DNA from: Patiriisocius marinistellae
GTDB lineage: Bacteria; Bacteroidota; Bacteroidia; Flavobacteriales; Flavobacteriaceae
Length of the DNA stretch: 64,000 bases
Assembly: GCF_009014635.1 (NCBI RefSeq)
Contig: NZ_BKCF01000005.1
Span: 62,001 to 126,000, forward strand
Direction of reading: 5' to 3'
In this document: piece by piece, positions 51,488-59,929 of the stretch
Layout of the letters: the number at the start of each line of letters is the position of its first letter
How positions within the stretch are numbered: the first letter of the stretch is position 1
Made by a program: the position numbers and the translations under genes
The notes under the pieces: model-generated
What the model saw: the letters and a program-made list of their open reading frames with translations, nothing else
The model's database searches: none
What the model was told of the DNA's origin: nothing

Positions 51488-53395
51488 ATGAGTAATTATC
51501 ACATAAAACATCTTGAAGAATATTATCAAGTTTATAGAAAGTCGGTACGAAATCCAGAGTCGTTTTGGGAAGAAATAGCAGAGGAACATTTTTTGTGGCG
51601 AAAAAAGTGGGATAATGTTCTTAGTTGGGATTTTAAAAAACCAGAAGTTAAATGGTTTGAGGGAGCAAAATTAAATATCACTGAAAACTGTATTGATAGA
51701 CATCTTGCTACAAGAGGGGATAAAACGGCTATTTTATTTGAACCCAATGATCCAAATGAGGGAGCAGAACATATTACTTACAAGCAATTATATCATCGTG
51801 TTAATCAGTTTGCAAATGTTTTAAAAGAACAGGGTGTTAAGAAAGGTGACCGCGTTTGTATTTATGTGCCAATGATTCCTGAGTTAGCAATCTCTGTACT
51901 TGCTTGTGCTAGGATAGGTGCAATACATTCGGTAGTATTTGCAGGATTTTCATCCACAGCCTTATCAACTAGAATAAATGATAGTGATTGTAAACTGGTT
52001 ATTACCGCAGATGGTTCATACCGTGGTTCAAAAACAATTGACTTAAAAGGTATTGTAGATGAAGCCTTAGAATCATGCAATGGTGTTGAAACTGTATTAG
52101 TTGCAAAGCGAATTAATTCAAATATTTCTATGAAAGAAGGTCGTGATACTTGGTTGCAACCTTTGTTAGACGAAGCTTCAAATCAATGCAAAGCAGAAAT
52201 TATGGATGCCGAAGACCCGTTGTTTATTTTATATACTTCGGGCTCAACAGGTAAACCAAAAGGGATGGTTCACACAACGGCAGGTTATATGGTTTATACG
52301 GCATATACTTTTAAAAACGCATTTCAGTATAAAGAAAACGATTTGTACTGGTGTACTGCAGATATAGGTTGGATTACTGGCCATAGTTATATAGTGTATG
52401 GTCCATTAGCAAACGGGGCAACAACCGTATTGTTTGAAGGAGTACCAAGTTATCCAGATTTTGGACGTTTTTGGGATATTGTAGATAAGCACAAAGTAAA
52501 TCAATTTTATACAGCTCCAACAGCTATTAGAGCTTTGGCAAAACAAGGAGTTGAACTAGTTGAAAAGTATGATTTGTCTTCTTTAAAAGTTTTAGGTAGT
52601 GTAGGGGAACCGATAAATGAAGAAGCGTGGCATTGGTATAACGACAATGTGGGAAAAAATAAAAGTCCAATTATAGACTCTTGGTGGCAAACAGAAACTG
52701 GAGGAATAATGATTACCCCTATTCCATATGTTACTCCCACAAAGCCTACTTACGCAACATTGCCTTTTATAGGTATTCAACCTTGTTTAATGGATGAAAA
52801 TGGTGTAGAGTTAAAAGGCAATCAAGTAGATGGCCGTCTATGTATTAAGTTTCCTTGGCCTAGTATTGCCAGAACTATTTGGGGAAATCACCAGCGATAT
52901 AAAGACACTTATTTTTCAACTTATGAGAATATGTATTTTACGGGAGATGGAGCGTTGCGTGATGAGGTGGGCTATTATAGAATTACAGGAAGAGTAGATG
53001 ATGTTATTATTGTATCTGGGCATAATCTGGGGACAGCGCCTATTGAAGATGCTATAAATGAACATCCCGCTGTTGCAGAAAGTGCCATCGTGGGATTCCC
53101 TCATGATGTAAAAGGGAGTGCTTTATATGGTTATATAACTTTAAAGGATGTGGGTGAAAGTAGAAATCATGATAACCTTAGAAAGGAAATAAATCAATTA
53201 ATTTCTGATAGAATAGGTCCAATATCAAAATTAGAAAAAATTCAATTTACACAAGGATTACCAAAAACGCGTTCTGGTAAAATTATGCGTAGAATTTTAC
53301 GAAAAATTGCCGAAAAAGATACAAGTAACCTAGGTGATACAAGTACACTTTTAAATCCCGAATGTGTTCAGGACATTATGGATAATGTTTTATAA
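51488..53395 (+). CDS. acs: acetyl-CoA synthetase (AMP-forming)
   Basis: Acs activates acetate to acetyl-CoA through acetyl-AMP. The 635-residue product has the AMP-binding loop YTSGSTGKPKGMVHT, the acetate pocket region WWQTETGGIMITP, YFTGDGALRD, GRVDDVIIVSGHNLGT and the C-terminal lysine motif TRSGKIMRRILRK (the Lys that is acetylated for control in other bacteria). It stands alone, with 419 bp upstream and a terminator downstream. It could supply acetyl-CoA for lipid synthesis encoded upstream, but nothing shows co-regulation. Confidence 0.95.
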   Translation: MSNYHIKHLEEYYQVYRKSVRNPESFWEEIAEEHFLWRKKWDNVLSWDFKKPEVKWFEGAKLNITENCIDRHLATRGDKTAILFEPNDPNEGAEHITYKQLYHRVNQFANVLKEQGVKKGDRVCIYVPMIPELAISVLACARIGAIHSVVFAGFSSTALSTRINDSDCKLVITADGSYRGSKTIDLKGIVDEALESCNGVETVLVAKRINSNISMKEGRDTWLQPLLDEASNQCKAEIMDAEDPLFILYTSGSTGKPKGMVHTTAGYMVYTAYTFKNAFQYKENDLYWCTADIGWITGHSYIVYGPLANGATTVLFEGVPSYPDFGRFWDIVDKHKVNQFYTAPTAIRALAKQGVELVEKYDLSSLKVLGSVGEPINEEAWHWYNDNVGKNKSPIIDSWWQTETGGIMITPIPYVTPTKPTYATLPFIGIQPCLMDENGVELKGNQVDGRLCIKFPWPSIARTIWGNHQRYKDTYFSTYENMYFTGDGALRDEVGYYRITGRVDDVIIVSGHNLGTAPIEDAINEHPAVAESAIVGFPHDVKGSALYGYITLKDVGESRNHDNLRKEINQLISDRIGPISKLEKIQFTQGLPKTRSGKIMRRILRKIAEKDTSNLGDTSTLLNPECVQDIMDNVL

Positions 53396-53430
53396 GAGTA
53401 AAATAATTATAGATGTAATTATATTTAACG

Positions 53431-53460
53431 CACAACTATTTTTTTAGTTGTGTTTTTTTT
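53431..53460 (+). terminator. terminator after acs
   Basis: CACAACTA (53431-53438) pairs with TAGTTGTG (53445-53452), followed by a T tract. Confidence 0.8.
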
Positions 53461-53620
53461 TTAGAGCAATAAAACAAGTGTCTTTAAATTGAATAAATTA
53501 AAAATCCAATTTAATGTTTCATAGTATTTTAATATTCTTTACTTCAAATAGACTAGTTTTGCCGGCTTAAATTCACTCAAAATAATCTGTATAAATTATC
53601 TAGCTATAATTTTTAATAAT

Positions 53621-54454
53621 ATGTTGAAAAAATCAATTTATTATATGATCGTTAGCGCTATGGCATTTACTTTCTTAAATGTTATTGTGAAACTCCTTGG
53701 TAGATTTGATGTAGCTCAAATTGTTTTCTTTAGATCTGTGGGTTCTTTGATTTTTACATTCTGGTTTTTGGCTAAACACAAAATAGCTCCTTTGGGAAAT
53801 AAAAAGGCATTATTAGTTTTAAGAGGAGTAGCAGGATTACTTTCTATGGGACTCTTCTTTGCTGCCATAAAAGAATTGCAATTAGGATCAGCTGTTTCTT
53901 TGCGATACACTTCGCCAATTTTTGCCTTAATTTTTGCATTACTTTTTTTGAAGGAAAAAATTAAACCCATCCAATGGCTCTTTATAAGCATTGCTTTTTT
54001 AGGAGTTTTATTAATGAAAGGGTTTGATACTGAAGTTAACGGTATAGGGATGATTTATATCCTAGGTTCGGCAATCTTTAGTGGATTTGTATTTATAATA
54101 ATTAGGAAGATAGGGGACCGAGATCATCCTGTTGTTGTCGTAAATTATTTTATGATTATCGCTGCAATAGTTAGTGGGTTTTTTGCTATTTATAACTGGA
54201 AAACTCCCATAGGATTAGACTGGTTTTTTCTACTAAGTCTTGGAGTTTTTGGTTATGTAGGTCAATATTTTATGACTAAAGCTTTTCAGATAGAGAAGAC
54301 CAATCTTGTAGCCCCATTAAAATATTTAGAAGTTATTTTTACAATGCTACTAGGTTTTATGTGGTTTAATGAAATCTACTCTTTTTGGACTTTAGCGGGT
54401 ATTTTATTAGTAATAACTGGGTTGCTTTTAAATACATTATTGAAACGCAATTAA
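53621..54454 (+). CDS. EamA/DMT-family transporter
   Basis: A 277-residue protein with ten predicted membrane helices in two EamA repeats (about 5-135 and 145-275), for example FFRSVGSLIFTFWF and VTGLLLNTLL at the end. Drug/metabolite transporters of this family export or import small metabolites. The substrate cannot be read from sequence. It has its own upstream gap of 225 bp and is not obviously tied to the flanking acs or alginate genes. Confidence 0.85.
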   Translation: MLKKSIYYMIVSAMAFTFLNVIVKLLGRFDVAQIVFFRSVGSLIFTFWFLAKHKIAPLGNKKALLVLRGVAGLLSMGLFFAAIKELQLGSAVSLRYTSPIFALIFALLFLKEKIKPIQWLFISIAFLGVLLMKGFDTEVNGIGMIYILGSAIFSGFVFIIIRKIGDRDHPVVVVNYFMIIAAIVSGFFAIYNWKTPIGLDWFFLLSLGVFGYVGQYFMTKAFQIEKTNLVAPLKYLEVIFTMLLGFMWFNEIYSFWTLAGILLVITGLLLNTLLKRN

Positions 54455-54636
54455 ATTTTAAGCTATCGTAACTTCATTTTTTCCCTTTGTAATTTTTCTG
54501 AAATATTTAGATTTTATTACGCCACAATTGCATACATACATATAAATAATAAGTACGTTATTAAAAATTAATGTTATTGCACAATCTTTAATTTTAAAGG
54601 ATATAATTTACATCATGATATTTTTTTAACACAAAA

Positions 54637-54691
54637 TTTGTTTTTAAAATATTAATATGCATATATTTGGTAAACCAATTTGGTAAACCAA
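54637..54691 (+). promoter_or_regulatory. promoter with double TTGGTAAACCAA operator, alginate lyase genes
   Basis: TTTG at 54637-54640, a 21-bp spacer and TATATTTG at 54662-54669 form a good Bacteroidetes promoter. TTGGTAAACCAA follows at 54667-54678 and 54680-54691, 13 bp apart, overlapping the -7 element and covering the start site. The half-sites TTGGT/ACCAA resemble FadR-type GntR operators. A bound protein here would block transcription until an inducer, probably an alginate breakdown product, releases it. The remaining gap from 54455 is plain AT-rich DNA. Confidence 0.75.
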
Positions 54692-54743
54692 TTTTTTATT
54701 TTTAAGAAGATATCTCTTAAACTTCAAAATAAATAAACAAAAT

Positions 54744-57059
54744 ATGTCCATAAAACCACTATTAATTTTAGCCTTGGCTATTATTACAATACTATCTTCT
54801 TGCGATACAAAACAAGAGAATCATATTATTGTCAGTGATATAGCAGGTTATAATAATGCAATTTCAAAAGCAGAGCCAGGAGATGCTATTATATTAAAAA
54901 ATGGTGTTTGGAAAGATGCTGAATTTATTTTTATTGCTAATGGTACAAAAGAAAATCCAATAACATTAAAAGCAGAAACACCTGGAAAAGTTTTTATTGA
55001 AGGTGTATCAAGTTTAAAACTTGGTGGAAATTATTTAGTCGTTGACGGCTTACATTTTAAAAATGGTTATTCCCCATCCAATGCAGTTGTAGAGTTTTGG
55101 GTTGATGAAAATAACATTGCAAACCATAGTACTTTAACAAACTGTGTTATTGAGGATTTTAACAAAATGTCAAGGGATGATTCAGACCTTTGGGTATTGT
55201 TAAGAGGTAGGCATAACACTTTAAGTAATTGTTATATTGAAGGAAAAACTAACCGAGGCCCTACGGTGAGAGTAGACGTTGCAGGAAGAGAAAGTATAAA
55301 TAACTATCATCAAATTATCAATAACCATTTTGGGCCAAGACCAACTAAAGGTGGTGCTAGTGGAGAAACCATACAAATAGGCGATAGTTTTACCTCTATG
55401 TCGCCGAGCTACACTATGGTTGCAAATAATCTATTCGAAAAATGCAATGGGGAGGTTGAGATTATATCAAGTAAAACAAATTTTAATGAATTTAGAAACA
55501 ATGTTTTTTATCAAAGCGAGGGTTCATTAGTTACACGTCACGGAAATTATGCAACCATCAACGGAAATTATTTTATTGGTGATGGTGTAAATGAAAATTA
55601 TGGTGGAATTAGAATAATAAATACAGGACATACAGTTACAAACAACTATTTCTACAGCATAATAGGAAAGAACTTTAGAAGTCCTCTAGCTGTCATGAAT
55701 GGCATTCCAAAATCACCTTTAAATAGATACAATCAAGTCACAGATCTTGTAGTTGCATATAATACTTATATTAATTGTGCATCTCCGTGGCAGTTTGGGG
55801 TAGGCACAAACATTAATCAAAAAGATGTTTTGCCGCTGTCCGAAATTCGTTCTGCACGTCCAATAAGGTCTATTGTTGCAAACAATGTTATTTACAATGA
55901 AAAAGGAGACCCAGCTCCTATTATCGAACATGATGAAGCAGATGGTGTATCTTTTAAAAGTAATGTAATTAACAATCAAGCCGTTGCTTTTAAATCTCAT
56001 AAAGGGGTGAAAAATGTAAATTTCAAGGTAAAAGAAATTGCTCCTAATATTTACATACCCTCTGAGACTTTAAATACTAAGGCTTTTCAAGGATTTGGAT
56101 TTGATGAATTTTCAAAAGATCTCTTCGGAAATTCTAGACAAAATGATAATTTGGTTGGGGCAAGTGTAACTACTGATATAAAAAACCCAATGATTTTAGA
56201 TAAATCAAAATATGGAGCAAAATGGTATTCAAATGAAAAAGAGCTAAAAGAACCCACCACACATAATGTTACTAATGCAGATGAATTAAAAATAAAAATA
56301 GATGACGCTGAAGATGGTGATATTATAATGTTAAAGATGGGTAATTATAATATTGATTCTTCATTACAGATTAACAAAAAACTTAACATTACGGCTGAAG
56401 ATAACTCAAACACTACAATTAATTATTCTGGCGCTAAAAACACCCCGCTTTTTGAATTACAACCTAAAGGGTTTTTAGACCTAAAAAATTTAGCTATAAA
56501 AGGAACAAACTCCCAATTTACATTTTCTAGTTTAAAAGAAAACATGTTTACTCATTTTGGGTTAAATGTTTCAAACTGTGTAATAAGTGATTTTGATTAT
56601 GTATTAAAAGTATATAAAGAATCATTTGCAGAACGTATAACTTTTCAAAACACAACGATTTTAAATTGTGTAAATGGATTAGAACTATCTGAAGAAACAA
56701 ACGATAAAGGAGATTACAATACGGAATATTTAACCATTAAAAATTGTGTATTCACAAATATCGATAAAAATGTAATTGACTATTATCGAGGCGGATATGA
56801 TGAATCAACTATAGGTGGAAATCTACTTCTTACAAATTCTACATTCACTAATTGCGGTGCAAAAGAAGAGAACGGAATTTTAATAAATACACGTGGTATT
56901 ATAAATGTTAATATTTCAGAAAATACCTTTAAAAATAATCCTGTAAAATTAGTTGCGCTACTTTGGGGTGCAAAAAATAACTCACATGCAAACAATAAAA
57001 TTTCTAACTCAGGAGAGATCATTGTAGAAGAAAACTTAAAGCTTAAGTTATTCTATTAA
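54744..57059 (+). CDS. alginate lyase, polysaccharide lyase family 6
   Basis: PL6 enzymes cleave alginate, often at guluronate-rich blocks, by beta-elimination. The 771-residue protein starts with a lipoprotein signal (lipid Cys20, TILSSC). Residues about 30-440 are a right-handed beta-helix with the two catalytic residues of the family: Lys244 (SSKTNFNEF) and Arg265 (VTRHGNY), 21 apart as in AlyGC. A second beta-helix (about 500-771) matches the two-domain members that are often exolytic. It is the first gene of the alginate locus and is followed by two PL7 genes. Confidence 0.92.
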   Translation: MSIKPLLILALAIITILSSCDTKQENHIIVSDIAGYNNAISKAEPGDAIILKNGVWKDAEFIFIANGTKENPITLKAETPGKVFIEGVSSLKLGGNYLVVDGLHFKNGYSPSNAVVEFWVDENNIANHSTLTNCVIEDFNKMSRDDSDLWVLLRGRHNTLSNCYIEGKTNRGPTVRVDVAGRESINNYHQIINNHFGPRPTKGGASGETIQIGDSFTSMSPSYTMVANNLFEKCNGEVEIISSKTNFNEFRNNVFYQSEGSLVTRHGNYATINGNYFIGDGVNENYGGIRIINTGHTVTNNYFYSIIGKNFRSPLAVMNGIPKSPLNRYNQVTDLVVAYNTYINCASPWQFGVGTNINQKDVLPLSEIRSARPIRSIVANNVIYNEKGDPAPIIEHDEADGVSFKSNVINNQAVAFKSHKGVKNVNFKVKEIAPNIYIPSETLNTKAFQGFGFDEFSKDLFGNSRQNDNLVGASVTTDIKNPMILDKSKYGAKWYSNEKELKEPTTHNVTNADELKIKIDDAEDGDIIMLKMGNYNIDSSLQINKKLNITAEDNSNTTINYSGAKNTPLFELQPKGFLDLKNLAIKGTNSQFTFSSLKENMFTHFGLNVSNCVISDFDYVLKVYKESFAERITFQNTTILNCVNGLELSEETNDKGDYNTEYLTIKNCVFTNIDKNVIDYYRGGYDESTIGGNLLLTNSTFTNCGAKEENGILINTRGIINVNISENTFKNNPVKLVALLWGAKNNSHANNKISNSGEIIVEENLKLKLFY

Positions 57060-57084
57060 TAATAAAAAAAATAAATTTCAGTCA

Positions 57085-58128
57085 ATGAAAAACATCGTAT
57101 ATATAATAGTTATATTTTTTGTCATAGTTGCTTGTAAAGACAAGGTGCAAAATATTTCAGAAGAAATTACACAGACCAATGAGATTGTAAAATATCCAAG
57201 TGATGTTTTACCATTTATGAACCAATGGAAAATTTTATTAGGTGACGGCACCGATAATGAAACGTTGGTTAATTACACAAAAAAAGATTTTTTCTATGTT
57301 GAAAATGATAGTGTAACAAATTGGGTAGTTTATAAAACACCAAACTCAGGGATTACTTCAAAAAATTCAGGGAATACAAGAACAGAATTAGGACAAAAAA
57401 AACGCTGGATTCCTGAAACTGGAGGTAAACTTACTGGAACACTTAAAGTTCAACACGTCTCCACTACTGGTGATGCGAGAGTCGCTGCTTCATACTCAGT
57501 AGTTGTAGGGCAAATTCACAGTGATGAAGGCCATAAAAATGAGCCCTTAAAAATATTTTACAAAAAATTTCCTGGGCATGAAAAAGGTTCAGTTTTTTGG
57601 AATTATGAAATTAATACAGAAGGGGATAATTCAAAAAGATGGGATTTTTCTACCGCCGTGTGGGGGCATGATATGTCAGTTATTGGAGAAGGCTCAAATA
57701 CTTACCCTAAAGAGCCTGAAAATGGTATTGCTTTAGGGGAGGAATTTGCTTATGAAATAAATGTTTTTAAAGGTATAATGTATCTCACATTTACAAACGA
57801 CACACAAGACACTAAGACCTTTACAAAAAACTTATTAGTGTCAGACTACTCAAAGAAATCTAATATCCCTCAACAGACGATAACTTTATTTTCATCTATA
57901 GGTCAAGATGGTACTGAAAGAGCAAATGCTTATGCTGGGGAATTACAATTTTTTAAACAAGGAGCTTACAATCAAACAAATGGAAAGAACCCTAAAACAA
58001 ATATGGTGTGGAGTACGGGGTCAGAAATTTATGAAGGAGATATAAAAAAGCAATATGAAAACGGGAGCTACGCAGAAGTCTGGTTTAAAGAAGCTTCTTT
58101 AAGTTCTGGAACTGCCCCAAACAATTAA
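57085..58128 (+). CDS. alginate lyase, polysaccharide lyase family 7 (copy 1)
   Basis: A 347-residue lipoprotein (lipid Cys17 in FVIVAC) with a PL7 beta-jelly-roll. The three family motifs are visible: NTRTELG (Arg of R-T-E-L), GQIHSDEG (catalytic QIH) and FFKQGAYNQ (YFKxGxYNQ, with the catalytic Tyr). The QIH form is usually linked to guluronate-containing substrates. It lies 25 bp after the PL6 gene and is very similar to the next gene, so the pair arose by tandem duplication. Surface or periplasmic anchoring is likely. Confidence 0.92.
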   Translation: MKNIVYIIVIFFVIVACKDKVQNISEEITQTNEIVKYPSDVLPFMNQWKILLGDGTDNETLVNYTKKDFFYVENDSVTNWVVYKTPNSGITSKNSGNTRTELGQKKRWIPETGGKLTGTLKVQHVSTTGDARVAASYSVVVGQIHSDEGHKNEPLKIFYKKFPGHEKGSVFWNYEINTEGDNSKRWDFSTAVWGHDMSVIGEGSNTYPKEPENGIALGEEFAYEINVFKGIMYLTFTNDTQDTKTFTKNLLVSDYSKKSNIPQQTITLFSSIGQDGTERANAYAGELQFFKQGAYNQTNGKNPKTNMVWSTGSEIYEGDIKKQYENGSYAEVWFKEASLSSGTAPNN

Positions 58129-58157
58129 AATATATAAAATTTTCTAACCAAAATATA

Positions 58158-59273
58158 ATGAAAAATAAAACTAATATAAGTTTCATCAACTTTTCAATAC
58201 CGGGACTACTATTCTTGTTTTTTGTTACTCTCTTACCACTAAATAGTTGTAAAGATGAAAGTAAAGAATCAAAAAAAGAAGAAAAAGGATTTTCAAAAAT
58301 AGAATACCCAAGCGATGTAATCCCTTTTTTTAATAAATGGAATTTAATTTTAGGTGACGGCTCAAATGCTGGAGTTGCAGAAAAATTTAAAAAAGAAGAC
58401 TTCTTTTACACTGAAAATGATGATAAAAATAATTGGGTGGTTTTCAAAGCACCAAATTCAGGAGATACACATGGGACGTCAAATAACACAAGAACAGAAT
58501 TAGCACAATTAAAAAAGTGGTATCCAAAAACAGCTAATGATAAGTTATCTGCTACACTAAAAGTAATGAATGTTTCAACTACGGGGGATGCCCGAGTCGC
58601 TGCATCGTATTCGGTTGTTGTGGGTCAAATACATAGTGCTGATGGTCATGAAAATGAACCGCTAAAAATTTTTTATAAAAAATTTCCAGGGCACACTAAA
58701 GGTTCTGTTTTTTGGAATTACGAGATTAATACAGCTGGTGATGATAACTCTAAAAGATGGGATTATTCTACACCTGTCTGGGGTTATGACTTTTCTAAAG
58801 TAGGCGAAAGCCCTGATACATATCCAGAAGAACCAACTGATGGTATTGCTTTAGGAGAAGAGTTTAGTTATGAAATTAAAGTCCTTGATGGTGTTATGAG
58901 TTTAACATTTACCAGCAAATCAAACAAAACCAAAACGTTTTCAAAAAACTTATTAGAATCTGAATATTTCGAAAAGTCTAGCACTCCAAAACAAACACAG
59001 AATTTATTTGTGCCAATAGGCCAAGATGGAGTGGAGCGTAAGAATGCTTATGCTAATGAAGGTTGTTTTTTTAAGCTAGGTTGCTACAATCAAACAAACG
59101 GGAAGTCTCCTGAAGTAAATATGAATTGGTGCTCTGGTGCAGAAACGCATGGAGGAGACATCCAAAAACAATATGCAGATGGAAGCTATGCAGAAGTTTG
59201 GTTTAAAACAGGAAGCATATTTGTAAGTGATGCTGCCGTTTCAAACGAAGAATATTTTACTAAAAATGATTAA
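58158..59273 (+). CDS. alginate lyase, polysaccharide lyase family 7 (copy 2)
   Basis: A 371-residue paralogue of the preceding lyase, with the same motifs in slightly changed form: NTRTELAQ, GQIHSADG and FFKLGCYNQ. The lipoprotein signal has its Cys at about residue 31 (LLPLNSC). It differs from copy 1 by a longer Lys/Glu-rich spacer after the signal, extra Cys residues (GCFFKLGC) and a longer C-terminal tail. The central block from STTGDARVAASYS to VFWNYEINT is almost unchanged between copies. Divergent ends suggest the copies sit in different places or act on different chain lengths. Confidence 0.92.
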   Translation: MKNKTNISFINFSIPGLLFLFFVTLLPLNSCKDESKESKKEEKGFSKIEYPSDVIPFFNKWNLILGDGSNAGVAEKFKKEDFFYTENDDKNNWVVFKAPNSGDTHGTSNNTRTELAQLKKWYPKTANDKLSATLKVMNVSTTGDARVAASYSVVVGQIHSADGHENEPLKIFYKKFPGHTKGSVFWNYEINTAGDDNSKRWDYSTPVWGYDFSKVGESPDTYPEEPTDGIALGEEFSYEIKVLDGVMSLTFTSKSNKTKTFSKNLLESEYFEKSSTPKQTQNLFVPIGQDGVERKNAYANEGCFFKLGCYNQTNGKSPEVNMNWCSGAETHGGDIQKQYADGSYAEVWFKTGSIFVSDAAVSNEEYFTKND

Positions 59274-59334
59274 ACATTAATTATGAAATGCAATTATAAA
59301 ATTTTGCATATTAATATAAATAAAATGATAAACT

Positions 59335-59682
59335 ATGAAAACATTTGGAGCAAGTAAAGAATTTCTATTAGATAAAAACCAAGAATGGGAGGTTGTTGGT
59401 GAAGGCGTTAAAAGAAAAATTATGGGTTATGATGATAAGATTATGCTTGTCAAAGTAGAATTTGATACAGGAGGAATTGGTTACAAACATGAACATCATC
59501 ATTCTCAAGTAACATATGTTGAAAGTGGTTCATTTGATTTTTCAATTGGGGAAGAAACTAGAACTGTAAAAGGAGGAGATTCTGTTTATATTCCTCCACA
59601 TGTAATGCATGGAGCTATTTGTACAGAAAAAGGAATTCTTATTGATGTATTTAGTCCAATTCGTGAAGATTTCATGAAATAG
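59335..59682 (+). CDS. kdgF: KdgF-like cupin for unsaturated uronates
   Basis: KdgF speeds the linearisation of 4,5-unsaturated monouronates from alginate or pectin to 4-deoxy-L-erythro-5-hexoseulose uronate (DEH). The 115-residue single cupin has the metal-binding HEHHHSQVTY (52-61), YIPPHVMHG (second metal site, His92) and a C-terminal DVFSPIRED with the catalytic-region Asp. There is no signal peptide, so it acts in the cytoplasm on products the lyases release. Its place directly after PL6 and two PL7 genes supports the role strongly. Confidence 0.92.
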   Translation: MKTFGASKEFLLDKNQEWEVVGEGVKRKIMGYDDKIMLVKVEFDTGGIGYKHEHHHSQVTYVESGSFDFSIGEETRTVKGGDSVYIPPHVMHGAICTEKGILIDVFSPIREDFMK

Positions 59683-59727
59683 CCTTGAAATTTTACGGAT
59701 AATACTTTTTAATTAACAATATTTTAA

Positions 59728-59770
59728 TATATTTGGTAAACCAATCTGGTAAACCAATTTGGTTTGCCAA
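59728..59770 (+). promoter_or_regulatory. second TTGGTAAACCAA operator set, before susC
   Basis: TATATTTG at 59728-59735 fits a -7 element. It overlaps TTGGTAAACCAA (59733-59744), followed by CTGGTAAACCAA (59746-59757) and a weaker TTGGTTTGCCAA (59759-59770), all 13 bp apart. The 34 bp from 59727 match 54661-54694 with one change. The -33 match is poor (T-rich only). This set probably controls susC/susD in step with the lyase genes. Confidence 0.7.
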
Positions 59771-59771
59771 A

Positions 59772-59830
59772 AAAAAAGGACGGGCACACACCTATCCTTT
59801 TTATAATATTACTTCTTTGGAGGGAAGTAA
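59772..59830 (+). other. hairpins in the kdgF-susC gap
   Basis: An A-run, AAGGACGGG, loop and CCTATCCTTTTT (59772-59802) form a terminator-like hairpin with one mismatch. A second hairpin follows, TTACTTC (59809-59815) with GAAGTAA (59824-59830). Because the -7 element and operators lie upstream of them, both would be in the susC leader and may attenuate or stabilise that transcript as well as end kdgF mRNA. Confidence 0.5.
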
Positions 59831-59929
59831 ATTTCACGTAGTAGCGAACTAAAACATGAAATGCAAAGATATTAAAATGCAATTTTGTTTTTAAGTGTCT
59901 ATGATTAACTAATCATTAAATTTTTAAAT

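Noticed and set aside
59761-59802. Riboswitch before susC
   Set aside because: The hairpins match a terminator-like stem and a short stem-loop, not a known aptamer. Protein operators explain the gap better.
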